A stretch of 64,000 nt of DNA from Paenibacillus azoreducens (GCF_021654775.1 NZ_AP025343.1:3191501-3255500), one strand, 5' to 3'. Positions 54,212 to 62,470 are shown, counted from the stretch's first letter. Translations and numbers: made by a program. Notes: generated by a model not told the origin, from the letters alone.

Positions 54212-55966
54212 ATGTTCATTAAAAATTCTCGATGGTTTGCGGGTTTGCTTTTCCTGGCTGCGCTGCTGCTTCTTACCGGATTTCAATTTCCGAATCAGCA
54301 AGTCAAGGCAACTTGGGTGTGGCAAACCGGACTGATCGAGGATGGTGGAGAACGACTGTTAGGTTTTGCCCGGAATGAAGGCATCAATGTGATCTATTTG
54401 CAAATCAATCGGGATTTACCCCGGGAAATCTATGAAAAGTTTATAAAGCGCGCTCATGAGGAGAAGGTTGCCGTGCATGCGCTTGGCGGTGATCCAGGAT
54501 GGGCATTAACAAAGCACAGGGACAGCATGGTGGGACTGGCTGATTGGACTCTGAACTATAATGCCGGCGTACCTTCGGAAAGCCGGTTCGACGGCATTCA
54601 TCTCGATATAGAGCCTTATGTGCTTCCCCAGTGGGAAACGGATCAAGAATCCGTTCTTGAGTCCTGGGAGGGGAATCTGAACGCTTTTCTCAGCCAAACA
54701 TCCGGTTCGAATCTGGAGCTCGGTATCGACGTTCCTTTCTGGTTCGATCATGTCAACCTGCCGGATGGAGGCGGAATCAATGAGTGGTTGATGGGCAAAT
54801 TCGATCATGTAACCGTGCTTGCATACCGCAATGAGGTGGACTCCGATCAGGGAATTATCAACCTCTCGAAGGAGGAACTGGATCTTGCCGACCGTTTAGG
54901 CAAACAAGTTTTGATTGCGGTGAATACAAAGGAAATGCCTGGCGAAACCTACACGACCTTCTACGGGCGCAGCAAAGAGCAAATGAACCAGTCTTTAAGT
55001 GAGCTGTCTGGCCGTTTGGCCGAGCATTCCTCTTTCATGGGATTGGCGGTTCACGACTTCCTTAACTGGGAGAACATGCCTGGAGGCGGTGGCGGCGAGC
55101 ATCCGAAACCTGATCCGGATCCTGGCGAAGGGACGGATGTGCCTGATGCAGACCCCGTAAACCGCGACAAAACGATAAGAGGCACATATATTTGGGAGGC
55201 GAATCAAATCCTGCAGAACAGCGAGGAAATACTTGAATTCGCCAAGGAGAAAAAGCTCAATTGGCTGTATGTTCGCTTGGATTTGCAGCAGCCATTCAGT
55301 GCATACCGCTCCTTCGTCAAGCAGGCGTCGGCAGCGGGAATCGAAGTACATGCGATGGGAGGGCACCCGATCTGGGCCCTTCAAGAGAATCGGAACAAAA
55401 TGATGAAGCTGGTCAACTATGTCAAAGACTACAACCGTGCAGTTCAAGGGGATGAGCGTTTTCATGGCATCCATCTGGATATTGAACCTTATGTGCTGTC
55501 GGATTGGAGAACCGATCCAAATCGGGTGATATCAGAGTGGACCAGCAACATGGATGCATTCGTCACGGAGCTGAAAAAGGACTCGCATCTGCAGGCCAGC
55601 ATGGATTTGGCGGTCTGGCTGGATAAATACAAGGTACCCGGTCAAGACATATCATTGAGCAAATGGATGATTGACCGTATGGACCACGTGTCTTTGATGG
55701 CCTTCCGGAATACCGCTGCCGGATCCAACGGCATTGTCAATGTCTCGAAGGAAGAGCTCGCTTTTGCGGATGAATTGGGCAAGCCGATTCTCATCTCGGT
55801 AGAGATGAAGGAAAGCCACGAAGGAGCTCATATTTCCTTCTATGAAAAAGGAGCGGAATATATGGAAGGTGAACTGGTCAAGCTGCCTGAAATGCTGCAG
55901 AACTTTTCATCGTATACCGGCAATGTCGTCCATGCCTATGATTATTGGAAAAACGCCAAACCCTAA
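54212..55966 (+). CDS. Secreted protein with two tandem glycosidase-like barrel domains
   Basis: 584 aa. A signal/anchor segment (residues 8-24) is followed by two homologous domains of about 265 aa: 33-298 and 327-580, joined by a Pro/Asp/Gly linker (PKPDPDPGEGTDVPDADP). Each repeats T-x-W-W/I-x motifs, a VHALGGDPGWAL / VHAMGGHPIWAL block, GIHLDIEPYVL (Asp132/Glu134 and Asp423/Glu425) and VSKEEL-ADxLGK near the end. The HLDIEPY motif at a barrel-like position recalls GH18-type acid residues, but no named family is recognised. It is probably an extracellular glycan-active enzyme with two potentially active domains. It is monocistronic. Confidence 0.75.
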   Translation: MFIKNSRWFAGLLFLAALLLLTGFQFPNQQVKATWVWQTGLIEDGGERLLGFARNEGINVIYLQINRDLPREIYEKFIKRAHEEKVAVHALGGDPGWALTKHRDSMVGLADWTLNYNAGVPSESRFDGIHLDIEPYVLPQWETDQESVLESWEGNLNAFLSQTSGSNLELGIDVPFWFDHVNLPDGGGINEWLMGKFDHVTVLAYRNEVDSDQGIINLSKEELDLADRLGKQVLIAVNTKEMPGETYTTFYGRSKEQMNQSLSELSGRLAEHSSFMGLAVHDFLNWENMPGGGGGEHPKPDPDPGEGTDVPDADPVNRDKTIRGTYIWEANQILQNSEEILEFAKEKKLNWLYVRLDLQQPFSAYRSFVKQASAAGIEVHAMGGHPIWALQENRNKMMKLVNYVKDYNRAVQGDERFHGIHLDIEPYVLSDWRTDPNRVISEWTSNMDAFVTELKKDSHLQASMDLAVWLDKYKVPGQDISLSKWMIDRMDHVSLMAFRNTAAGSNGIVNVSKEELAFADELGKPILISVEMKESHEGAHISFYEKGAEYMEGELVKLPEMLQNFSSYTGNVVHAYDYWKNAKP

Positions 55967-55986
55967 CCTTTTAGTGAAGTTGCATC

Positions 55987-56025
55987 AAGTCCCTGCCTAC
56001 TCGTGCATGACCCCGGCAGGGACTT
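55987..56025 (+). terminator. Terminator after duplicated-domain gene
   Basis: Stem AAGTCCCTGCC / GGCAGGGACTT. The T-run is short (CTTTAAT). Confidence 0.72.
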
Positions 56026-56042
56026 TAATGAATTTAGTCTAA

Positions 56043-56327
56043 TCTATATAAATTGAACTAAAGAAAATGGAATAGGCAAGAGGGCTCAATCCCCTAAAGA
56101 AGATCACTTTAGAATATTGAACCTAGGGGAAATGATTCTGAAGAAGCGCCAGCGTTCGCCTAAAAGTTTTCCGTAGGAAAGCTAGCATCGTAAGCATACG
56201 CTTTGTGAGCGGATTTCGACCATGTATGAGTTGTAATCATAGAAATCCGTGAACAACAGCGATTCAAGAAGAACATTTCACCCGGCTGCCTCCATCCATT
56301 TATAGTAAATGGTTCAACTTATATAGA
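56043..56327. repeat. MITE-like structured repeat, copy 2 (285 bp)
   Basis: Termini CTATATAAATTGAACTA and TGGTTCAACTTATATAG. It shares with copy 1 (23896) the blocks ATAGGCAAGAGGG, AAATGATTCTG-AGAAGCG, TTTGTGAG-GGATTTC, AATCATAGAAATC and GAACATTTCAC-CGGCTGCC. Two extra internal segments (near 56085-56127 and 56150-56200) account for the greater length. Confidence 0.82.
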
Positions 56328-56406
56328 TGGGCATTCACACAGTTTCAGCAGTTTGCATAACATAGGGTGTTCATATTTAAGTCAGGAACAGGAGCGTGGA
56401 ATTGAA

Positions 56407-57507
56407 ATGGCGGGAATGGAAAAGCATTATTTTGGACGCGGCAATACGGCAGCGGGTTTGTATACATTATATGATTCCATTTTAGGCGGACTGGATACCG
56501 TATTCGTTATTAACGGACAGACAGGACCGGGTACGTCTCGGATCCTTGGTGAGTTGGCGGATGCCTGGAAAAACACGGACTGGACCAAACACTATATCCA
56601 TGAACCTTTGGATCATGAACGGCTTGAGGGCATTATTTTGGAGGAAGCACGCATTGGGATTATCGATGGGAATGCTTGGAGCCCTGATCCGGTTTTGGAA
56701 GGAACGGAAATCCGCATTATTGATGCAGCCCAGACTCTGCGCAAGGAACTTCAAGAGGAGGCGGAAGCATTAGCGGCGGCACGGGAACCGGAAATCGCAG
56801 CCCTATATGCCAAAGCCTATGATTCTTTCTCAAATACGCTCCGGATTCACGACGATTGGGAAAAGATTTATATCGATCATTTGGACCGTGAAAAAGCGAA
56901 CTCGATTGCAGCAGATTTTGCTTTGAACTACCTGCGCCCGATCAGTGCCAAAAAAGCCGATATTACCCGCCGTTTTTTGGGTGCGGCGACATGGCGCGGA
57001 GCCGTTGATTATGTTCCGAATTTGACGGAATCTGTGCGCACGCGTATTTTCGTGAAAGGACGTCCAGGGTCAGGCAAATCCACCATGTTCAAAAAGATTG
57101 CCAAGGAAGCCGAGATTCGGGGGATTAATACGGAAATTTATCATTGCGGCTTTGATCCCGCCAGCCTGGATATGCTTGTTTTTCCCGAACTCAGCCTTGC
57201 CATCTTCGACAGCACCGCACCGCATGAGCATTTTCCAAGCCGTGAAGGCGACAGCATCCTCGATATGTATGAACTGGCGATTGAGAAAGGTACAGATGAG
57301 GCATACGCCGAGCAGATTCCCGTGGTTAGCAGCCGTTATAAGTATTCAATGAAAAACTCGATATCGATTTTGGCGGAAGTGAAAAAATTCCGGGATGAAG
57401 TATGGGATGCGTATGGTGCCGCGATCGATTCTAAGTCTTTACGTAGAGTTGCGGATCAGATCATCCATCAAGTGGAAATATTAACGAATACCTCCGCAAC
57501 TTTATAA
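56407..57507 (+). CDS. Two-P-loop ATPase-like protein (PRK06851 type)
   Basis: 366 aa, soluble. Two nucleotide-binding halves: an N-terminal degenerate loop VINGQTGPGTSRIL and a canonical C-terminal Walker A VKGRPGSGKSTM (about residue 220). Between them is a helical segment rich in Ala/Glu. HYFGRGNTAAGLYTLYDSIL is the family's N-terminal signature. The biological role is not known; the family is common in Firmicutes. The start is uncertain between ATG 56407 and ATG 56416; AGGAG is about 12 nt upstream of the first. Confidence 0.72.
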   Translation: MAGMEKHYFGRGNTAAGLYTLYDSILGGLDTVFVINGQTGPGTSRILGELADAWKNTDWTKHYIHEPLDHERLEGIILEEARIGIIDGNAWSPDPVLEGTEIRIIDAAQTLRKELQEEAEALAAAREPEIAALYAKAYDSFSNTLRIHDDWEKIYIDHLDREKANSIAADFALNYLRPISAKKADITRRFLGAATWRGAVDYVPNLTESVRTRIFVKGRPGSGKSTMFKKIAKEAEIRGINTEIYHCGFDPASLDMLVFPELSLAIFDSTAPHEHFPSREGDSILDMYELAIEKGTDEAYAEQIPVVSSRYKYSMKNSISILAEVKKFRDEVWDAYGAAIDSKSLRRVADQIIHQVEILTNTSATL

Positions 57508-57511
57508 GTAA

Positions 57512-57539
57512 ACTCGACATATAATAAATTATGTAAACT
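57512..57539 (+). other. dif-like (Xer) site, copy 3
   Basis: 11-6-11 layout: ACTCGACATAT, AATAAA, TTATGTAAACT. It matches the recalled B. subtilis dif at about 20 of 28 positions, including the entire right arm. It lies directly after the two-P-loop gene. Confidence 0.5.
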
Positions 57540-57576
57540 AAAATGAGGATTAAAGCGCTATTGATCAGTAAGAACA

Positions 57577-57617
57577 GCAAAGCACCTCTCCCGCAATCGT
57601 GGGAAGAGGTGCTTTGC
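57577..57617. terminator. Bidirectional terminator
   Basis: A strong stem GCAAAGCACCTCT / AGAGGTGCTTTGC with an inner CCC/GGG pair, between the two-P-loop gene and the converging ugpB. Confidence 0.85.
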
Positions 57618-57623
57618 GCTTCA

Positions 57624-59003
57624 TTATTTGCTTACTGTTTTGTTATATTCTTCAATTTTGCTTGTGATTGCTTTAGCTGCATCATCCAGCGCCTGCTTGG
57701 ATGTTTTTTTGTTGTTCAAGACTTCTTCGATTGCGGTTTCGGTAAGCTGTCTCGCTTCAGGGAATACGCCCATCACGGCTCCTTGCGTGGCAAGGCTTGG
57801 CGTCGTTTGGTGAAGCTGGTCCACCGCGGTTTGGAATTGCGGATATTTGCTCATATTGTCCTTGACCATTTGTTCGTCATATGCCTTTTGGGTAATCGGG
57901 AAATAACCCGTGTTGATGTGCCACTCGGCTTGGGATTTGGGTTCGGCCAGGAATTTGATGAATTCCCAGGCAGCTTTCTGCTCGGCCTCAGGCCGGTTGT
58001 TCAGAATCCAGTTGCTCGCGCCGCCGACGATAACACCGCCTTTGACGGTGGCATCGGCTTTGGGGAGAAATCCGGTTCCGACTTCGAATTTGCCTTCGGC
58101 GGATTGGACTATGTTGCGCAGTGAAGCTGTGGAATCCAGTGTCATGGCGATTTGTCCAGCGGCAAAGGCTTTTGACGTATCGTCGGTCTTGCGTCCGAGA
58201 TTGAGCATCGATTTATCATCGATCATTTTCTTCCACCAGTCGAGCGTTTTCACTCCGGCATCGCTTGCAAGTAGGGAAGAGGTGGCCGGCTTCGTCCGTC
58301 CGTTGCCGTTATCGACGAGTTCGGCGCCTTGATTGGCAAAGAGCTGCTCCATAAACCAGCCGTAGATGGCGAGGGACCCGCCAGCTTGTCCGGATTTGGT
58401 AAGTTTTTTAGCTGCTTCAGCGACCTCTTCATATGTTGCCGGCGGTTTTTCAGGATCAAGTCCGGCTGCTTTGAAGGCGTCCTTGTTATAATAAAGAATC
58501 GGATTTGATGTATTGAAAGGCATGGAGTAAAGTTTGCCATCGAAGGTGTAGTAGTTCAGAATGTTAGGCTCCAGGCTGGATGTATCATAATGGTCTGCGT
58601 CAATAAATTGCTGCATCGGAGTAATCGCTTTGCTGTCGATCATGAAGCGGCTGCCGATTTCGTATACCTGGATCAGGGAGGGACCGCTGTCGGCACCCAA
58701 AGATGCTTTAAGTTTGTTCAGACTTTCGTCGTAAGTACCCTGATATTCAGCCTGAACGACGATATCCTTATGTTCCGCATTAAATTCATCGACCAGCTGT
58801 TGCGCGGCTTTTCCCACATTACCGCTCATGGAGTGCCACCATACAACTTTGACGGGCTCCTCTTGTTTCTTAGGGGCTTCGGCGGCTGTGGCCGTCGTTG
58901 TTTCCTCCTTCGCCTCCGATCCGCTTGAGCCGCAGCCTGAAGCGACCAGCATCATACAGGACAGCAGGAGCATAGCCAATGATTTTTTTCTGAATGCTCT
59001 CAT
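57624..59003 (-). CDS. ugpB: Glycerol-3-phosphate ABC transporter substrate-binding lipoprotein
   Basis: 459 aa. Lipobox VASGC, then a UgpB-like fold: VVWWHSMSGNVGKAAQQLV, SLIQVYEIGSRFMIDSKAI, FNTSNPILYYNKDAFKAAGL, VGGASNWILNN, AEWHINTGYFPITQKAYDEQ. These blocks follow E. coli UgpB, which binds sn-glycerol 3-phosphate and its diesters. It is third in ugpA-ugpE-ugpB, separated from ugpE by a structured 121-bp element. Confidence 0.87.
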   Translation of the reverse strand: MRAFRKKSLAMLLLSCMMLVASGCGSSGSEAKEETTTATAAEAPKKQEEPVKVVWWHSMSGNVGKAAQQLVDEFNAEHKDIVVQAEYQGTYDESLNKLKASLGADSGPSLIQVYEIGSRFMIDSKAITPMQQFIDADHYDTSSLEPNILNYYTFDGKLYSMPFNTSNPILYYNKDAFKAAGLDPEKPPATYEEVAEAAKKLTKSGQAGGSLAIYGWFMEQLFANQGAELVDNGNGRTKPATSSLLASDAGVKTLDWWKKMIDDKSMLNLGRKTDDTSKAFAAGQIAMTLDSTASLRNIVQSAEGKFEVGTGFLPKADATVKGGVIVGGASNWILNNRPEAEQKAAWEFIKFLAEPKSQAEWHINTGYFPITQKAYDEQMVKDNMSKYPQFQTAVDQLHQTTPSLATQGAVMGVFPEARQLTETAIEEVLNNKKTSKQALDDAAKAITSKIEEYNKTVSK

Positions 59004-59038
59004 TTTCTTTTCTCTCCCTTTTGAGGCGCAATATTAAA

Positions 59039-59159
59039 ATTAGTTCTTGGACATTGTGCTAGGTAACCGCTGCGGTTACGGATCGTTCTTCCGATCGCTG
59101 TCGCTTCTTCAGATCGATTCCGTCCCCTCCGCTACTTTCGCTTTTATCAAGCACTAATT
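59039..59159. repeat. 121-bp hairpin element between ugpE and ugpB
   Basis: Ends AATTAGT-TCTTG and CAAGC-ACTAATT are inverted copies. Inside are perfect hairpins GTAACCGC/GCGGTTAC and a GATCG/CGATC pair. On the minus strand it reads GGAATCGATCTGAAGAAGCG then ACAGCGATCGGAAGAACG. These blocks resemble parts of the elements at 23896 and 56043, as if their central arm were missing. No ORF. Confidence 0.55.
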
Positions 59160-59273
59160 ATGATGTCGAGCCCCTTTTGATTTTTTATAATTTATAGCGA
59201 AATTACAAGCGACCGCAAAAGGCGGTACATGTAATGACGACACAAAGATAAATAGAATAAATGATTCATTGCG

Positions 59274-60098
59274 TTAACCTTTCAAAGCCCCGGCTGTAAT
59301 TCCTCGTACCAACGGCTTCAGGCCAATGACCAGCAGGATCAAAGAAGGAAGCAGCATCATAATGATCCCGGCCATGACCACATTCCAGGCAGTGACTTCC
59401 TCAAACTGGAGCATCCCGATCCCGATTTGAACGGTCCGCATACTTTCCTTGTTAGTAATCAGCAGCGGCCACAGATAATTGCTCCAGTTCGTTAAAAACG
59501 AATAGACGGCGAGCGTGGCAAGCGAAGGCATGGAGAGCGGAAGTACCAGCTGCGCGAAGATACGGAGATGACCACAGCCGTCAACTTTGGCGGCCTCGAA
59601 CAATTCTTTGGGAAGCTGCAGAAAATATTGCCGCAGCAAAAACGTCCCGAAGGCCGAAGCAAGAAAAGGCGCGATCAATCCTTGATAAGAATCAAGCCAA
59701 TGCCAGCTCCGTACCGTCAGGTAATTCGGAATCATGGTGACTTCCCACGGAATCATCATCGTGGACAAAAACAAAGAGAAAATGAGCGCTTTGCCTGGAA
59801 AACGGAGAAAAGCAAAGGCATAAGCCGCCATGCTGCCCGTGATCAGCTGACCTAACATAATTGCTCCAGCCACGATGAAGCTGTTCGTTATAAACCGGAT
59901 CACGGGGACCGTTTGTACCACCTGATGGAAGTTGTCCCAATGAAGTCCGGAAGGTAAGAGCCGCGGCGGATATGAAGCCGATTCGGCGCTGCTCATAAAG
60001 GCGGAGGATAACGTAAACAGCAGCGGGAATGAGATAAGCAATGCTGAAACGCTTAGCACGACATAAAGGATGGTTTGGTTCATGGCCCGTATGCTCAT
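59274..60098 (-). CDS. ugpE: Glycerol-3-phosphate ABC transporter permease
   Basis: 274 aa, six membrane segments; EAA loop ELFEAAKVDGCGHLRIFAQLVLP. UgpE/MalG-type inner-membrane subunit. It overlaps ugpA by 4 nt (ATGA), so it is translationally coupled. Confidence 0.87.
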   Translation of the reverse strand: MSIRAMNQTILYVVLSVSALLISFPLLFTLSSAFMSSAESASYPPRLLPSGLHWDNFHQVVQTVPVIRFITNSFIVAGAIMLGQLITGSMAAYAFAFLRFPGKALIFSLFLSTMMIPWEVTMIPNYLTVRSWHWLDSYQGLIAPFLASAFGTFLLRQYFLQLPKELFEAAKVDGCGHLRIFAQLVLPLSMPSLATLAVYSFLTNWSNYLWPLLITNKESMRTVQIGIGMLQFEEVTAWNVVMAGIIMMLLPSLILLVIGLKPLVRGITAGALKG

Positions 60099-61045
60099 TG
60101 GTAGTGCACCTTCTTTTCGCCAACTTTAAACTGAAAAATGGTCAGTGCCGTGATCAGGACAAACAGGATCAATGCCTGCGCACTGCCTATTCCGAATCTA
60201 TAATTAATGAAAGCGTCCTGATAGATGTTATACACGAGCACATCGGTGCTGTTCATCGGACCGCCTTTGGTCAAAATATGAATTTGCGCGAAAGACTGAA
60301 ACGAGCTGATAATCGAAACAACGCTGATGAAAAAGAGGGACGGTGAAATGAGCGGCAGCGTGATCCGGATAAATGTGCGGAACGAACCGGACCCGTCGAT
60401 TTTCGCACTTTCGTAGAGGTCTTCAGGAACGCTCTGCATGCCGCTAAGCATAACGATGTAGTTAAAGCCGAGATTGAGCCAGATCGTCATCAGGGAGATA
60501 GAGATCAGGGCCCACTTGGGATCTGTCAGCCAGGCGATGGGTGAAATTCCGGCCAGACCGAGCGCGTAATTGAGGATACTTAAAGTCGGGTGATACAAAA
60601 CCATCCAGATGATGGAACCTGTTCCTACAGAAACAGCCATGGGCAGGGAGAAAAAGAATTGAAACAGCTTGGTAAAACGGAGCTTCTGAATAGAGAGCGC
60701 GGCCAGCAAGAGAGCGACGGCGACTCCAGGCGGAACCGTAAGCAAGATGAATTTGAAGGTGATCCACAGGCTGTTGTAAAAAATTTCGGAAGTCAGCACA
60801 TTTTTAAAATTGTCCAATCCGGCGAAGGAGGCGACCCGTCCCTGCGGATCGGTTAAGTACATACTGAGGTAAATGGATTTGAGCAGCGGATAAAACAGGA
60901 AAATCCCAAACAGGATCAGGGAAGGCGCCAAAAAGAGATAAGCTAATGATCGTTCTTTCCAGCGGCTTGTTCGAAGCGATGCAGCGCTGCGGCTGACCGC
61001 GCTTTTCCGCGGGAGCGGGGCGGTAAATGTGATATCTTTCTCCAT
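60095..61045 (-). CDS. ugpA: Glycerol-3-phosphate ABC transporter permease
   Basis: 316 aa, six membrane segments after a cytoplasmic N-tail of about 40 residues; EAA loop DLYESAKIDGSGSFRTFIRITLP. UgpA/MalF-type. The start at 61045 (MEKDITFTAP) has GAGGTTG upstream; the frame extends 15 codons further. First gene of ugpAEB. No ugpC ATPase is present, so a shared ATPase is expected. A Pho-box-like array lies about 110 nt upstream. Confidence 0.87.
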   Translation of the reverse strand: MEKDITFTAPLPRKSAVSRSAASLRTSRWKERSLAYLFLAPSLILFGIFLFYPLLKSIYLSMYLTDPQGRVASFAGLDNFKNVLTSEIFYNSLWITFKFILLTVPPGVAVALLLAALSIQKLRFTKLFQFFFSLPMAVSVGTGSIIWMVLYHPTLSILNYALGLAGISPIAWLTDPKWALISISLMTIWLNLGFNYIVMLSGMQSVPEDLYESAKIDGSGSFRTFIRITLPLISPSLFFISVVSIISSFQSFAQIHILTKGGPMNSTDVLVYNIYQDAFINYRFGIGSAQALILFVLITALTIFQFKVGEKKVHYQ

Positions 61046-61152
61046 AACGTTCAACAACCTCGCTTTTACTGATTTCAATCGATTCGTCATCAGTATAAGT
61101 TACCGGTGTTATGGGGACATCAATGGACTGTAAATATTTAGGGTTCTATCCG

Positions 61153-61190
61153 ACAAAATGTTACTACCATGTAAATGCTCAAGTAAATGC
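61153..61190 (-). promoter_or_regulatory. Pho-box-like repeats upstream of ugpA
   Basis: Read on the minus strand, ATTTACT, ATTTACA and GTAACAT occur at 12-nt steps (5-nt gaps), resembling PhoP boxes (TTAACA-like direct repeats every 11-12 nt). Phosphate control would fit glycerol-phosphate uptake. Confidence 0.5.
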
Positions 61191-61246
61191 TGTCGCATTA
61201 AAGTACAAGTTGGCAACATTTGTTGTCACTCATCTGGGCGAATGCA

Positions 61247-61254
61247 CATACACT
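61247..61254 (+). promoter_or_regulatory. SigE-type -10 element before cwlJ
   Basis: CATACACT matches the mother-cell sigma E -10 consensus (CATACAMT). The -35 match (GTCACTC near 61225) is weak. cwlJ is sigma E-dependent in B. subtilis. Confidence 0.5.
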
Positions 61255-61288
61255 TATAAAGAAAACAATCAGGTAGGGAGGTAGGAAG

Positions 61289-61711
61289 TTGGCTGTTATC
61301 AAAACGAACACGGGGCAAACCCGATTGCTCGCTCGTTTGATGAGGGCTGAAGCCGAAGGCGAAGGCAATCTTGGCATGCTGATGGTGGGGAATGTCGGCG
61401 TAAACCGGGTTTTGGGAGATTGCCTGGATTTCAAGAATATCCGGAGCATCCAGCAAATGGTTTACCAGAGTCCTGGAGGTTTTGAAGCCCCGCAAAAATC
61501 ATATTTCTATCAGAGAGCCAGGGATTCGGATGTCAGGCTTGCCCAGCGAGCCATTAACGGCGAACGGTATTGGCCCGCTTCGAATGCACTATGGTTTTTC
61601 CGTCCTACTGGCGAATGCCCGGCAACCTGGTTTAATCAGACGAATACGGGACGGTATAAGAACCATTGTTTTTTCAGTCCATCAGGCGAAGATTGTCCGA
61701 GTGTCTATTAA
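61289..61711 (+). CDS. cwlJ: Spore cortex-lytic cell wall hydrolase CwlJ
   Basis: 140 aa, hydrolase-2 (SleB C-terminal type) domain covering the whole protein: LLARLMRAEAEGEGNLGMLMVGNVGVNR with the catalytic Glu, then YFYQRARDSDVRLAQRAING, ERYWPASNALWFFRP and NHCFFSPSGEDCPSVY. CwlJ is made in the mother cell, sits in the spore coat and degrades cortex during calcium-dipicolinate-triggered germination. TTG start after GGGAGGTAGG. It is followed by gerQ, its coat anchor. Confidence 0.94.
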   Translation: MAVIKTNTGQTRLLARLMRAEAEGEGNLGMLMVGNVGVNRVLGDCLDFKNIRSIQQMVYQSPGGFEAPQKSYFYQRARDSDVRLAQRAINGERYWPASNALWFFRPTGECPATWFNQTNTGRYKNHCFFSPSGEDCPSVY

Positions 61712-61726
61712 ATTATCCGGTTCGCC

Positions 61727-61748
61727 TACGCTTCACATGTGAAGCGTA
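61727..61748 (+). other. Perfect 22-bp palindrome between cwlJ and gerQ
   Basis: Half-site TACGCTTCACA is followed directly by its reverse complement TGTGAAGCGTA. With no loop in DNA it is either an operator or, in RNA, a hairpin between the two cistrons. It lies 16 nt after the cwlJ stop. Confidence 0.6.
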
Positions 61749-61850
61749 AGAAACCGCGGCTGCTTGAAACGGGAGTTTTCGAAAAGAAGCAGCAGCGGCA
61801 ATATGCAGGTTGGTAATAAAATGTACTTAGTTGAAGGAGGATTTTAAAGA

Positions 61851-62291
61851 ATGATGCAACCTTTTACTTTTCGTCCGACCCCTTATAACGTCGGGGGCGG
61901 ATATCCCGGAGTGTCCGGAAGCAGTACCGGCATGCCCGGCGTCATGCCGATGACTACGGTACCGCCAACCACCGGCAGTACGATCACGCCTACGGGAACG
62001 GTTATCCAGGCTCCGCAGCAGCCGATGTTCGAACAATCCTACATTGAAAATATTCTTCGCTTGAACCTGGGCAAAACCGGAACTTTCTACATGACTTATG
62101 AGAACAATACCCAATGGAATGCAAAAATATTCAGGGGCGTGGTTGAAGCTGCTGGACGGGATCATATCATTATCTCGGACCCATCGACCGGCCAACGGAT
62201 TATTCTGCTGACGCTTAATCTGGATTACATCACGTTTAATGAACCGCTTAACTACCAATATCCAATCGGCGCTCCAGGTCAACCCCGATAA
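61851..62291 (+). CDS. gerQ: Spore coat protein GerQ
   Basis: 146 aa. A Gly/Pro/Thr-rich N-terminal half (1-60) is followed by the conserved GerQ domain (QSYIENILRLNLGKTGTFYM...EAAGRDHIIISDPSTGQRIILLTLNLDYITF). GerQ is crosslinked into the coat and is needed for CwlJ localisation and function. AAGGAGG precedes the ATG-ATG pair; the first ATG is used here. Confidence 0.94.
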   Translation: MMQPFTFRPTPYNVGGGYPGVSGSSTGMPGVMPMTTVPPTTGSTITPTGTVIQAPQQPMFEQSYIENILRLNLGKTGTFYMTYENNTQWNAKIFRGVVEAAGRDHIIISDPSTGQRIILLTLNLDYITFNEPLNYQYPIGAPGQPR

Positions 62292-62361
62292 AATTACCCT
62301 ACAAAGTGGAGAAGGATTTCCACCCCAGCAAGTGTTTCATTTCAGTGCAAAAAGCCGAAAA

Positions 62362-62403
62362 AGGCCGCCTTTGTCGTATAAATGACAGAGGACGGCTCTT
62401 TTT
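62362..62403 (+). terminator. Terminator after gerQ
   Basis: Stem GCCGCCTTTGTC / GACAGAGGACGGC (one bulge) followed by TTTTT. Confidence 0.85.
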
Positions 62404-62470
62404 GACTGCTAACCGGAGGTTTGCTCTATAAAACATCGGGCTGCGGTGTGATACGGATATACCCTAATGT

